A stretch of 64,000 bases of DNA from Pseudoalteromonas marina (GCF_000238335.3 NZ_AHCB03000010.1:143553-207552), one strand, 5' to 3'; positions 1 to 8,895 are shown, counted from the stretch's first letter. Translations and numbers: made by a program. Notes: generated by a model from the letters alone, not told the origin.

Positions 1-3000
1 CGACAATTAATAGCTTTGTACAAGTGTTTGATTATGATAATGACGGGCGAATGGATATTCTTGCCCCTTATAGAAGAGCATATGCTTACCATTGTTGGGA
101 TGCAACCAACAATCAAGTTTGTTTAATTAGGGATGAAGATACAGGGGAGCGTAGTTATTATCATAAATATGATGTGTGGACTTGGCGTGTTCTTAAACCG
201 AACGAAAATGGTTTAACATTTGAAGAGATAATATTACAAGCCGATGGTGCAGATTTATTAGGCGGCTTAGCAACAACGAGTGTTGTTGATGTAAACGGTG
301 ATGGCTGGCAAGAAGTAGTTACAGCTCTTGGCTTTAGGCAACATTCTTCAGATACATCTTGCGGTGTACAAATACCTTATTCAAGCGGTCGTTTTTATTG
401 TTATCCTGATGCAGCACCTGATGCGGGGATTTATACATATGCATTAGAAGGTGGGACAAGTCGGACGTTAAAACGCATTGATAATGACTTTGGTTTAGTG
501 GCAGAGTTTGAATACCAACAACTTGGCCGCAATGCAAACTTGAGTACAGGTATTTACAGTGTTAATAATGCGCCTTTAGCTGATGTGACATTGAGAAAGC
601 TAGGGTCTTCACAAAAAGTTGTTGCTAAATTTAAGCAGCCGAACGGGCTTGGTGAAACACGTAGTAAGCAATACCACTACATTGATGGTGTTTACCAAAC
701 GCAAGGCCGTGGTTTTATGGGTTTTAAATCAATTATAGAAAAAGATGTAGATCGTGCTTTAGTCACTCAAACTGATTTTGAGCAAATATTTCCGTATCAA
801 GGTAAGCTAAAGCGACAAGCTACATTTACCGAAGATGATTATGCAACAAGGGGAAGCGGGCAGCTAGGTATTGGTGATAATGAAACCTATGCGATAAGTT
901 ATTCAAATACTGAGTGGCAAGAAAACCTAGCTCACAGTGTAACTGACGTTTATAATTTATACCCAAATGAAACTACACAAATTACTCGAGATTTAGTTAC
1001 TAAACAAGATCTAACACGCATCGATAAAAATATTACTAGGTTAGATCAATATGGCAATGTAACTGCATCATCTACGCAAGTTGAAGACGCTTGGGGTACG
1101 TATACCACAAGTGAAACACGCGAGTATGAGGGTAACGAAAGTAACTGGTGGTTAAATAAACTTAATACTAAAATACAAACTAAAGCTCGTGTAGCTGGGC
1201 GCAGTACAAACGACCCAATAACGGATGCAGACTTAGATCAAGAAACGAGCATTAGAAGTGAATACAGTAATTACCATGGTAGTAGACAGCCACAAACAAT
1301 ATCAACTACAGCAACACTTGGTGGCTCATCATCTGGTTATGGGAGTGAAATAGATACTATCTATAATGCCTACGGCCTACCATTATCTGTTAGTCAAACC
1401 ACAAAAGTGCGTAATAGTAGTGGTAGTTGGATTGACCAAACACGTTCAACTTCAACCACCTACAGTAAAGATGGAACTGTTGAAGCTACTGACGGTTATT
1501 TTCCATATAAACAAACTAATGCTAAAGGGCATATTAGCTACACCGAAGTAAACCCTGCAACAGGGCAGATAACCCAAACTCGTCAGCAGCTTAGTAGCAA
1601 TAGCTATCAAGTGACAAACTTTGGTTACGATGATTATAACCGCCCTTACAGTATTCAGACTGATGGCAATCCGGCCCGTTATAGTGCTATGCAAATACCT
1701 GACGCACAAGCACCAGCTAATGCAATAATACAAGTGTTAAATGTCTCAGCAGGGCAGCCTATGCAAAAAATCTATCAAGATGCGCTGGGACGAACATTAC
1801 GTACAGCTGTGCAGAATTTCGATGGTGACTGGGTGTTTAGTGACGTTAATTATAACAGCCTTGGCTATAAAACGTTTGAATCTATGCCTTATAAAGAAGG
1901 AGGTGCGGTTTATGGTACGTCATACACCGAACACGATGCACTTGGCCGCGTAATCGAAAAAGTAACCAATCAACATTGCGGTAACATGACTACTAATTAC
2001 AGCTACAGTGGACTTAAGACAGATATTGAGGTCTATGATAGTTGTTATGGCATCACCTTGGATATGTCGCGTACCTACAATAGCCTTAAACAGCTTATGC
2101 AAACGGTGGATGCTGATAATGGTGTTACTCGTTACAGCTATAATAACCAAGGCTTACCTATTGTTATTCAAGATGCTAATGGCAACAACATAGAGGCAAC
2201 CTACAACGGCTTAGGCCAAAAAACACAGGTGGATGACCCTAACCAAGGCGTCACTAATTTTGAGTACAACGGCTTTGGTGAGCTGCAACGAGAGGCACGC
2301 GTTGGCAGTAAAACATTGACTTATGTCACCGACGTATTAGGCCGTGTAACGCGGCGCACCGCCACAGGTGAAAATACGTTAACGTATACCTATGACAGCG
2401 CAACGTATGGTTTAGGGCAGTTAAACCAAGCCACAGGCAATGGCGTAACCAAAACCTACACTTACGACAGTCGCGGTCGTCCAAGCGGTCAAACCGTTGC
2501 AGGCAGTGGTAAAAGCTATACCACAACCACCTTCTACGACAGCAATTATGGCCGCGTAAAAGGGCTGCGTTACCCCAACAACCTCACACTTGAATACAGT
2601 TACAATGACGTAGGCTATCAAACGCAGGTAAAAAATGCGGCTAGTGGTTATGTGTATAAAAATATAACTGAATTCGACATATTTGGTAATGGCTCTCAAA
2701 ATACGCTAGGTAATGGACTCACTGAAAATACTGCTTACAGTAATAAAAGTGGGCAAATGATCCTAAAAACAATAGCTAAAAATAATAGCAACATTATGAA
2801 CATCGATTACTCCGCGTACGATGGTTTTGGTAATTTAAAAGCCGTGGATATCACCACGGGTAATATTGGCAATCAGCACAGCTTTAGTGAAACTTACAGC
2901 TACGATGCACTACACCGTTTAGAGAGTAATGCCGTTAATGGTATCAGCACCATCAACTATAGCTATGATGCGGTGGGTAATTTGTTATCCAAATCAGACT

Positions 3001-4526
3001 ATGCAACGCAGTATGATTATGAAAGCGGCGCAACAGGCGGGCCTAATGCAGTTAAACGCGTATACCGTAGTGGAAGCTGGAAAACATTTAGCTATGATGC
3101 TCGTGGTAATATGACGCGAGGTGATGGGCTTACTAGTTCAACCTACAACGCTATGGACAAACCCACGCAAATTATAAAAAGTGGTAAAACTCTCAATTTT
3201 ACTTATGGCCCGCAGCATATGCGCTTTAAACAAGTAAATGGCAGCGTGACTACTTTTTACAGTGATAAATTATATGAAGAAGAAGTTACTGGCACAAAAA
3301 CCACCTGGCGGGCTTATATAGACGACATAGCCGTAATAAGCCAAACCACTAGTGAGGGCGCAACCATCCGCTATACTCACCGCGATCGCCTAGGCAGTGC
3401 ACGGGTATTTACCGACCACAACGGGCAAGTAGAAGCAGAGCGAAACTACGACCCATTTGGCAAACCACGTTTAGCCAGTGGTGGCTTAAAATCATTTGGC
3501 AATTCAAAACTTAATGATTTGGCGGATGCAAAAACGAATCGAGGCTTTACTGACCATGAGCATTTAGATAGTGTAGAGCTAATCCATATGAACGGTCGGG
3601 TGTACGATTATAACCTTGGGCGTTTTATGTCGGTTGACCCGTTTGTTCATGAGGGTTCGCAAGGATTAAACCCATACTCTTACATCATGAACAACCCGCT
3701 GTCCGGTATTGATCCAACAGGTTATTCACCAGAAGAACCTGAGTTAGAAAAGGTTGAGTACACGGAACAGACTGAAAAGGTCGCTGTTACTGGATCAAGG
3801 ATAAAACGAGAAGTTGTAACAGGTGCCAGTGGAACTGCAACTTACTCTAATGGGGCTACACAATCGTTTTCAGCGACATTCAGTGGTGGGAAGGTAGCCA
3901 CGATGGACATTGGTTCCATGAAACAAACTAATGCAAATAATACAAAATCCGATCCTATTTCCAATAATATAGAACAATATGCACAAGAAAATGAATATAA
4001 AACTAAAAGTAAAATTAGTTACTCCACATTACCAATAGATAAGACAAACTTGGATGAGAATGTAAAACCTTATGACAAAGTAACTCTCCATCACACAGGT
4101 GGAGCGGATACGCCAAAAAAAGTAGAAGACATGCATAGGGCTAACGAGGGGATTATAACCATAATGCGACAAGCAGGAGATATGGTTAAATTATCACAAG
4201 CCTATAATAATGCAGATGTTGGTTATCATTTTATGATTTCTAAAGATGGCACTATCTATGAAGGTCGATCGCTTGAGTATTCCGGGGCACATGTGAAAGG
4301 TAATAATCAAGGGAATATAGGGATAGCATTTTTAGGGGATTATACAGAAAACCCAATTTCTAAAAGGCAATTTGGTGCAGCTAGGCAATTAATAGGGAAC
4401 TTGCGGCAGAGATATAAATTGTCTGGACAGTTTATTAAGACTCATGGTCAATTTAACCCAGATAAACATAATGAGTTACAAGGTGCTAAACATCAGGTTG
4501 GTATGTTAAGGAGTGAATTTAAGTGA
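1..4526 (+). CDS. Rhs/YD-repeat toxin with C-terminal peptidoglycan amidase domain (5' partial)
   Basis: The frame is open from the first bases of the window, so the gene is cut by the left edge and the GTG at 24 is probably internal. Counting from that GTG, residues 1-15 and about 87-97 carry Asp-rich FG-GAP/VCBS-like motifs (DYDNDGRMD, DVNGDGWQE). Residues about 150-260 resemble the SpvB/TcdB middle region (GRGFMGF). A long run of YD repeats follows, and the RHS-associated core ends at DPTGY (1230-1234). The variable tip has a linker with VTGSR (about 1255) and an Amidase_2/PGRP-like domain (about 1350-1490) with HHTGG (H1356), GYHF (Y1401), GAHV (H1423) and THGQFNP (H1474). The Cys ligand common in this family is not obvious. 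Known Rhs proteins encapsulate a C-terminal toxin; here the inferred target is peptidoglycan in the periplasm of a rival cell. The next gene overlaps its stop codon. Family assignment is firm; toxic activity is inferred. Confidence 0.88.
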   Translation, partial: TINSFVQVFDYDNDGRMDILAPYRRAYAYHCWDATNNQVCLIRDEDTGERSYYHKYDVWTWRVLKPNENGLTFEEIILQADGADLLGGLATTSVVDVNGDGWQEVVTALGFRQHSSDTSCGVQIPYSSGRFYCYPDAAPDAGIYTYALEGGTSRTLKRIDNDFGLVAEFEYQQLGRNANLSTGIYSVNNAPLADVTLRKLGSSQKVVAKFKQPNGLGETRSKQYHYIDGVYQTQGRGFMGFKSIIEKDVDRALVTQTDFEQIFPYQGKLKRQATFTEDDYATRGSGQLGIGDNETYAISYSNTEWQENLAHSVTDVYNLYPNETTQITRDLVTKQDLTRIDKNITRLDQYGNVTASSTQVEDAWGTYTTSETREYEGNESNWWLNKLNTKIQTKARVAGRSTNDPITDADLDQETSIRSEYSNYHGSRQPQTISTTATLGGSSSGYGSEIDTIYNAYGLPLSVSQTTKVRNSSGSWIDQTRSTSTTYSKDGTVEATDGYFPYKQTNAKGHISYTEVNPATGQITQTRQQLSSNSYQVTNFGYDDYNRPYSIQTDGNPARYSAMQIPDAQAPANAIIQVLNVSAGQPMQKIYQDALGRTLRTAVQNFDGDWVFSDVNYNSLGYKTFESMPYKEGGAVYGTSYTEHDALGRVIEKVTNQHCGNMTTNYSYSGLKTDIEVYDSCYGITLDMSRTYNSLKQLMQTVDADNGVTRYSYNNQGLPIVIQDANGNNIEATYNGLGQKTQVDDPNQGVTNFEYNGFGELQREARVGSKTLTYVTDVLGRVTRRTATGENTLTYTYDSATYGLGQLNQATGNGVTKTYTYDSRGRPSGQTVAGSGKSYTTTTFYDSNYGRVKGLRYPNNLTLEYSYNDVGYQTQVKNAASGYVYKNITEFDIFGNGSQNTLGNGLTENTAYSNKSGQMILKTIAKNNSNIMNIDYSAYDGFGNLKAVDITTGNIGNQHSFSETYSYDALHRLESNAVNGISTINYSYDAVGNLLSKSDYATQYDYESGATGGPNAVKRVYRSGSWKTFSYDARGNMTRGDGLTSSTYNAMDKPTQIIKSGKTLNFTYGPQHMRFKQVNGSVTTFYSDKLYEEEVTGTKTTWRAYIDDIAVISQTTSEGATIRYTHRDRLGSARVFTDHNGQVEAERNYDPFGKPRLASGGLKSFGNSKLNDLADAKTNRGFTDHEHLDSVELIHMNGRVYDYNLGRFMSVDPFVHEGSQGLNPYSYIMNNPLSGIDPTGYSPEEPELEKVEYTEQTEKVAVTGSRIKREVVTGASGTATYSNGATQSFSATFSGGKVATMDIGSMKQTNANNTKSDPISNNIEQYAQENEYKTKSKISYSTLPIDKTNLDENVKPYDKVTLHHTGGADTPKKVEDMHRANEGIITIMRQAGDMVKLSQAYNNADVGYHFMISKDGTIYEGRSLEYSGAHVKGNNQGNIGIAFLGDYTENPISKRQFGAARQLIGNLRQRYKLSGQFIKTHGQFNPDKHNELQGAKHQVGMLRSEFK

Positions 4527-4948
4527 TTAAGAAAATAACAATAATTACATTACTTATAGTAATAGTAGGTTTTTTTGTCCATGTAAACCAAAAGACATAC
4601 AGCACGTTCGTAGATTTTTTACCTTCTAAGGTGAGATCTAATTATATTGAGTATATTTTAGATGACAGAGCTGGAATAGGCTCTGATTATATAAAAATAT
4701 TATTATTACAAGCTTTAGAGCGTGAGGAGTATGAATTTAATATACGGTTACTTTTTCCTTTATGTGATAGAACTGATACTCCATATGCAGAGCCTATCCC
4801 TCAATTAGCTGTAAAAGTTATATATAAAAATAAACCGTCTATTATAGATGAGTTAATAGAGTATTATAATAATGATGAAATTACACAAATAGTAATAGAA
4901 AAACAGTTAGAGAAAATAAGTTTGATGAATAGCGAGAAATTAAAATAA
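4523..4948 (+). CDS. Candidate immunity protein for the Rhs-amidase, membrane-anchored
   Basis: This 141-residue protein begins with GTG inside the last codons of the Rhs gene (GTGA overlap), which suggests translational coupling. Residues about 5-20 form one hydrophobic segment after MIKK, with no lipobox Cys, so the rest (about 25-141) should lie in the periplasm as an anchored or secreted domain. The soluble part is acidic, helix-rich and has a single Cys (in LCDRTD). I recognise no family. Position directly behind a polymorphic toxin tip, and an export signal matching a periplasmic peptidoglycan target, argue for an immunity role. The gene is noticeably AT-rich, as is usual for toxin tip and immunity cassettes. 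It could instead be an unrelated small membrane protein. Confidence 0.7.
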   Translation: MIKKITIITLLIVIVGFFVHVNQKTYSTFVDFLPSKVRSNYIEYILDDRAGIGSDYIKILLLQALEREEYEFNIRLLFPLCDRTDTPYAEPIPQLAVKVIYKNKPSIIDELIEYYNNDEITQIVIEKQLEKISLMNSEKLK

Positions 4949-4998
4949 TCAAGTCATAAGTATCTTACTGATTTAAGCTGGAATTAAAATAATGAAAG

Positions 4999-5173
4999 TG
5001 GGGTCGCGTCTTGCCTTTTTCCTGTTTATTGCCGAAAAAAGTTATTAAGTGCGCGACCAACCCCAGTAGAACTGCGCACTTGCTAACAGCAAGCCGTGCA
5101 ATCTGTGTCAGTGCCACTAGCTAGTGGCGCTGGCTCAAATAGCTAGCTCTGCTGTTTTTAAGTGACACGGCTT
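4999..5173. repeat. Foldback-rich intergenic element
   Basis: The gap between 4949 and 5251 has no gene but holds several inverted repeats. TGGGGTCGCG (4999-5008) pairs with CGCGACCAACCCCA (5052-5065, AA bulge). AGTGCGC (5048-5054) pairs with GCGCACT (5074-5080). CTTGCT-AAC-AGCAAG is a hairpin (5079-5093). AAGCCGTG (5091-5098) pairs with CACGGCTT (5166-5173) and encloses a 24-base near-perfect palindrome (5109-5132, centre CTAG). The left end also matches the GGGTC-N3-TCTTG motif found twice more before a transposase stump at 6508. It may be a REP-like element or a structured transcript end; no open frame is visible. Confidence 0.6.
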
Positions 5174-5251
5174 ACTGAGTTTGAATGAACACAGTACTGG
5201 TTTAAGTTGCCCTTAATGAATTGTATTTATGTGGTGGTTGTTCGCAATAAA

Positions 5252-6214
5252 TTAAATGAATCGTGACAGAATTTGTTGTTTGAGTGCCTTTAAGCTCGTT
5301 GGTGGAGTTGGTTGGAATAAAATGTTTATAAGCTCAACGATTTCTGTATGGCAAATGAAATTATAAAAACGGTTCATCCCCTCAAAAGAATTAGCAACTA
5401 GCCCAATATTAATAGCTTGTTCACATAGTTTTTTATACAAATCAAGCGTTGGCTGTATGGTTAAACAGCTGCCAGATATTAACCTCATAGGGAGGCTGAA
5501 ATGGGTATAGTCGTTATTTTTATTAGGTATTAAAATACGATAGCGCATCACAGGCATGTGTGAGTACAGCGGACTAAACATCTCATTTACATATGCATAA
5601 AAATCATCAGAAATTGACGAAAATGGTGTAACGATAGCTATCTTTAATAAGTGTTTAATTGCACATAATTGGTTGATGTCAATTTGATTATATCCTACCG
5701 CCTTTTTCTCTAGGCAAAAGGCTAGCCAGCATGTTAACGCATGAATATCATGACTATGAGTTAACTTTTGCCTTGCTTTTTGAGTCAATTTTGTTTTTCT
5801 AATGAGTTGGCCGTGACTGTTTTCTTTGAATAAAAGACTGGCGTAATTGTAGGGTAAGTGCGCTAAAACTTGATTTATAAACAGGTCTGTTGGCTGCGTG
5901 TTATCTAAAAGCTGCCAAAGTGGATGACAGAGTATTGCTAAGGAGCTGAAGTCACTATTTAAGCGTTCATCAATTTCCCTAACAACGTCAAACCGGATCA
6001 CTGGCTCACCCGCTTCTTTTTTATTAAAAAAACGAGACGACTTATTTAACCAGTCATTGCCTTTATTTCCCCACTCTTTATCGGTTAATAACTTTCTTTT
6101 TGTCTCATAAGCACTTTTCGCGTTGAGGTGTGCCTTTAAACAGGCGCACCAATATCGCGTTGCTAAGGATTTTGTTCGCCTCGATAGCGTTAAATAATGC
6201 TCAAAGGTGTACAT
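5252..6214 (-). CDS. Hypothetical protein, 320 residues, unrecognised
   Basis: I do not recognise this protein. It starts at ATG with MYTFEHYLTLSRR, has no signal peptide or clear membrane segment, and is basic and rich in Lys in its first 70 residues, then mostly helical with many Leu, His and Cys residues. No catalytic motif stands out. A 7-base inverted repeat (TTTGGCA/TGCCAAA, 6221-6241) lies immediately before the start codon and could affect translation. The gene stands alone between two stretches of repeat-like DNA: the foldback region at 4999-5173 and the transposase remnant region at 6335-6582. It is therefore likely part of accessory DNA. The length and intact frame argue that it is a real gene. 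Confidence 0.65.
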   Translation of the reverse strand: MYTFEHYLTLSRRTKSLATRYWCACLKAHLNAKSAYETKRKLLTDKEWGNKGNDWLNKSSRFFNKKEAGEPVIRFDVVREIDERLNSDFSSLAILCHPLWQLLDNTQPTDLFINQVLAHLPYNYASLLFKENSHGQLIRKTKLTQKARQKLTHSHDIHALTCWLAFCLEKKAVGYNQIDINQLCAIKHLLKIAIVTPFSSISDDFYAYVNEMFSPLYSHMPVMRYRILIPNKNNDYTHFSLPMRLISGSCLTIQPTLDLYKKLCEQAINIGLVANSFEGMNRFYNFICHTEIVELINILFQPTPPTSLKALKQQILSRFI

Positions 6215-6334
6215 CTAAAATTTGGCAATTTGAATGCCAAACTCCGTTCAAAAGTACTAACACATTGAAAATATGAATGTTCACAGTATATAGCATTGTT
6301 TTACTCGTGCCTTTAATTAAAAAAGAAAGTGATT

Positions 6335-6348
6335 AGGGTCAAATCTTG
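6335..6348 (+). repeat. GGGTC-N3-TCTTG motif, copy 2
   Basis: AGGGTCAAATCTTG. It aligns with TGGGGTCGCGTCTTG at 4999-5013 and TGGGGTCAGGTCTTG at 6424-6438. The third copy lies directly before a REP-associated transposase start, so the three are probably traces of the same element family. Confidence 0.45.
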
Positions 6349-6423
6349 ACTTCAGACATCAAAGGTCTAAATTTATAGTCTACAGCTAATTGCTTACTTA
6401 CTTACTTCTTACTTACTTAATTA

Positions 6424-6438
6424 TGGGGTCAGGTCTTG
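6424..6438 (+). repeat. GGGTC-N3-TCTTG motif, copy 3, upstream of transposase stump
   Basis: TGGGGTCAGGTCTTG followed by a T-rich run. It sits 70 bases before the remnant of a TnpA-REP gene on the same strand, which is the arrangement expected for an element leader. It is the best match to the copy at 4999-5013. Confidence 0.5.
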
Positions 6439-6507
6439 TTTTTTGCTTTTTAGCCGACTAGTGCTTAATCTTTAGTTGTTCATTTACTAGCATAGATAGG
6501 TAAAAAG

Positions 6508-6582
6508 GTGGCTAGGCCGTTAATATTAGAGTTCGAAGGTGCTTTGTATCATGTTACGTCGTGAGGGAATGAGCGAAGAAGG
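6508..6582 (+). pseudogene. REP-associated tyrosine transposase (IS200-like), N-terminal remnant
   Basis: Reading from GTG at 6508 gives MARPLILEFEGALYHVTS, a stop, then GNERRR. This is the characteristic N-terminus of Y1-type REP-associated transposases, whose usual text is close to MARPLRIEFxGALYHVTSRG. The in-frame TGA stands where the family has Arg, consistent with a CGA to TGA change. After about 25 codons the similarity is lost and nothing of the HUH or catalytic Tyr regions remains. The copy is clearly dead and truncated. It marks this stretch as a place of past element activity. Confidence 0.75.
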
Positions 6583-6621
6583 CGGCTTAAGTGCACAAAT
6601 TTATCTGCCTATAAAAATACA

Positions 6622-6651
6622 AAACTCTGCACAGTAACCTGTGCGGAGTTT
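6622..6651. terminator. Hairpin terminator downstream of GH97 gene
   Basis: AAACTCTGCACAG and CTGTGCGGAGTTT form a 13-base stem with one G-U position and a TAAC loop. On the minus strand it is followed by TTGTATTTTTA, so it should end the GH97 transcript; it could act in both directions. Confidence 0.65.
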
Positions 6652-6699
6652 GCTATTTGTAACACTTATATATCTGTAAAACTGATATAACCGTGAAGC

Positions 6700-8736
6700 T
6701 TAAAGTGCTTTAAAGCGGATGGCAGTGCCGCCGCTGGTGGCAAGTGTTAGTGTTAGCTTGTCGTTTGCGGTCACCATGCGTTTTTCGATGTTTAAATCGT
6801 ACGGGTTGTTTTTCCATTCGGCGTTTTTACCGTCTTGGTATATATGCGCTTCAAACTTTTTACCTTTTTCTAAAAAGTCGAGTTTTACTTCAATAGTGCG
6901 GGCTTTTTCGTCAGTGACTGCACCTAAGTACCAATCGTTTCCTGAGTATTTATCGCGTTTTCGTTCTTTACGAGCGAATATAATAAAGTCGCCCACCTCG
7001 CCATCTAGCGCAATACTCTGCTGCCAATCGGTTGGTACATCTTGAATAAATTGAAATGCATCAGGTTTAGCTAAATAGTTTTTAGGTAGGTCGGCGGCCA
7101 TTTGAATCGGGCTATACAGTACAACATACAACGCAAGTTGCTTGGCTAGTGTTGTTTGCGGGCGGTTTGTATCATCGCCTAAGCCATTAAAGCCCATATC
7201 AAATATACCGGGGGTAAAGTCCATTGGCCCTGCCAGCATGCGGGTAAACGCAAGCATAGAGATATGCTCTGGCGGGTTAGGCGGTGTGCCCCATGCATTA
7301 AACTCTTGCCCACGTGCGCCTTCGCGCGCAATCCAGTTGGGGTAGGTACGGCGCAGGCCAGTGTCTTTTATAGGTTCGTGAGTGTTAATACTAATTTTAT
7401 GTTTAGCAGCGAGCTTTACGTTATAAAGATATTCGTTAACCATAAATTGGCCGTCGTGCCACTCATGGCGGGCAATGCCGTTTTCATCTATGCGTTTTAT
7501 GTTACCGCCATCGGCCACATAGCCCGTTTTAACTTGGCTTACGTTTGACTTTTCGTATAGGGCAAAGGCATCTTCCATTTGATTGCGATAGTTAGTTACA
7601 TTGCCCGAGGTTTCGTGGTGGCCAATTAACTGCACCCCTTTTTGCTTACCGTAGCGAGTAAGCTCCTCAATATCAAAGTCGTCGTAGGGTTGTGTAAAGC
7701 TAAACACATCGCCATTAAAAAACCAGTCGCCATCCCAGCCTATGTTCCACCCTTCTACTAACACGCCGTCAAAGCCATATTCTGCGGCAAAGTCCATGTA
7801 GTATTTGGTTGTTTGAGTTGTAGCACCGTGTTTTTCACCACTGCCCCATGTTTGCGTATTTATGTGCATACCCCACCAAATACCGACGTATTTACCCGGT
7901 TTTACCCACGAAACATCACCTAATTTATTTGGCTCATTAAGGTTTAAAATAATATCGGAGTTAATCAGGTCGACCGCTTTGCTGCCTATTTGAATAGTAC
8001 GCCACGGCGTATTAAATGCGCCTTGTTTTTTAACTGCAATGCCGTCAGACCATGGTGTTAAATCGGCTTGAAAAACACCTGGTCGACGCTGGTTAAGGGT
8101 CATACCTGCATAATCGACAAGGGCTGCTTCGTGAATGCTAACGTGTACGCCCTCTTTATTTTTAAATGTAAAAGGGGTGTGTACTAAGGGCGCGTCGTTA
8201 ACTGGGGTGGTGTTATAAACATATTCGTAACGGTTCCAGCCTCGGGCTGGGATCCACCACGCTGTTGCACTTTGGCTGTCGGCAATGGCAAATTCGGTAA
8301 GTTCTTTTGTGATTTCTATATTTTCAAAACCGGGTTGTTTAGGTATTTCGTACCTAAACCCTATACCGTTGTTAAACGCTCTAAATTTAACGGTAAATAC
8401 GCCGCCTTGTGGTTTTTTAAATGTAACAGCAACTTCGTTATGGCTGTCTGTAACGGTTTGTCGCTCGCCCCAGGGCTGCTGCCACTGGGTGTTTTGTGTG
8501 TTTTGTTGTGTGTGGGTTATTTTAAAACCTTCGCTAAAAGGGGCTTGTTGTTTAAATTTAAAACCAAGCGCGGAGCTATTAATAACCGGTTTGTTTTTAA
8601 AGTCGATTGAATAGCTTGGGGTCGTTAATTCGTCAGAAATAGTTATTTTAATATTGCCGTTGGGCGATTGTAATGTGGCTGTTTGTGCAAAACAGCTGCC
8701 CGAAAAAGCGAAAAGCAAAAGTGCTGATGTTCTCAT
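6700..8736 (-). CDS. Glycoside hydrolase family 97 alpha-glucosidase (SusB-like), secreted
   Basis: A 678-residue GH97 enzyme that hydrolyses alpha-glucosidic bonds of malto-oligosaccharides, probably in the periplasm. Residues 1-17 are a signal peptide ending near SCFAQ. The order is N-terminal beta-sandwich (to about 280), catalytic barrel, then a C-terminal beta domain. Motifs seen are VLVEGWNIGWDGDW, HHETSG, and the segment from HEPIKDTGLRRTYPNW to EGARGQEFNAW. The Glu residues at about 454 (HEP) and 478 (RGQE) are 24 apart, the spacing I recall for the base and acid of Bacteroides SusB (E508/E532). HHETSG probably holds the third Glu, which favours the inverting alpha-glucosidase branch over the retaining alpha-galactosidase branch. 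AAGGA stands 9 bases before ATG. A motif shared with the TonB receptor gene lies about 70 bases upstream. Confidence 0.93.
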   Translation of the reverse strand: MRTSALLLFAFSGSCFAQTATLQSPNGNIKITISDELTTPSYSIDFKNKPVINSSALGFKFKQQAPFSEGFKITHTQQNTQNTQWQQPWGERQTVTDSHNEVAVTFKKPQGGVFTVKFRAFNNGIGFRYEIPKQPGFENIEITKELTEFAIADSQSATAWWIPARGWNRYEYVYNTTPVNDAPLVHTPFTFKNKEGVHVSIHEAALVDYAGMTLNQRRPGVFQADLTPWSDGIAVKKQGAFNTPWRTIQIGSKAVDLINSDIILNLNEPNKLGDVSWVKPGKYVGIWWGMHINTQTWGSGEKHGATTQTTKYYMDFAAEYGFDGVLVEGWNIGWDGDWFFNGDVFSFTQPYDDFDIEELTRYGKQKGVQLIGHHETSGNVTNYRNQMEDAFALYEKSNVSQVKTGYVADGGNIKRIDENGIARHEWHDGQFMVNEYLYNVKLAAKHKISINTHEPIKDTGLRRTYPNWIAREGARGQEFNAWGTPPNPPEHISMLAFTRMLAGPMDFTPGIFDMGFNGLGDDTNRPQTTLAKQLALYVVLYSPIQMAADLPKNYLAKPDAFQFIQDVPTDWQQSIALDGEVGDFIIFARKERKRDKYSGNDWYLGAVTDEKARTIEVKLDFLEKGKKFEAHIYQDGKNAEWKNNPYDLNIEKRMVTANDKLTLTLATSGGTAIRFKAL

Positions 8737-8806
8737 TTAAGAGATCCTTACTGTGTCAGTGTGACTTGTCAGAATAAAGGCTGTTGTTAACAAATACGAA
8801 TATCTA

Positions 8807-8819
8807 CATACGTATTCAT
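8807..8819. promoter_or_regulatory. Shared motif CATACGTATTCAT upstream of GH97 gene
   Basis: The palindromic core ATACGTAT has a central CG, as LacI-type operators do. The identical 13 bases occur at 23607-23619 before the TonB receptor and pullulanase genes. A second half-site-like ATACGAAT stands 14 bases to the left. I infer an operator for a maltose-type regulator controlling this scattered alpha-glucan regulon; the regulator gene is not in the window. Confidence 0.5.
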
Positions 8820-8895
8820 TTATCAATAAAATAGAAAGAAATAAGTAACATAATGGGTCTATACTGTAAATAATTTGAAAAATAAGAATAGTAAG

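Larger units (their letters stand above)
6215..6507. other. Gene-free stretch with repeat motifs
   Basis: Most of the 485-base gap between 6214 and 6700. It contains an inverted repeat by the upstream gene start (6221-6241), two copies of a GGGTC-N3-TCTTG motif, and a short imperfect (ACTT)n run at about 6392-6418. No open frame is supported. The transposase stump and a hairpin terminator fill the rest of the gap. Confidence 0.5.

Noticed and set aside
5079..5173. Integron attC site
   Set aside because: Foldback structure is present, but the required GTTRRRY and RYYYAAC core sites at the ends are not seen and no integrase is near.
6392..6418. Tetranucleotide (ACTT) repeat as a phase-variation tract
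   Set aside because: It is short, imperfect and not in or before a gene that it could switch.
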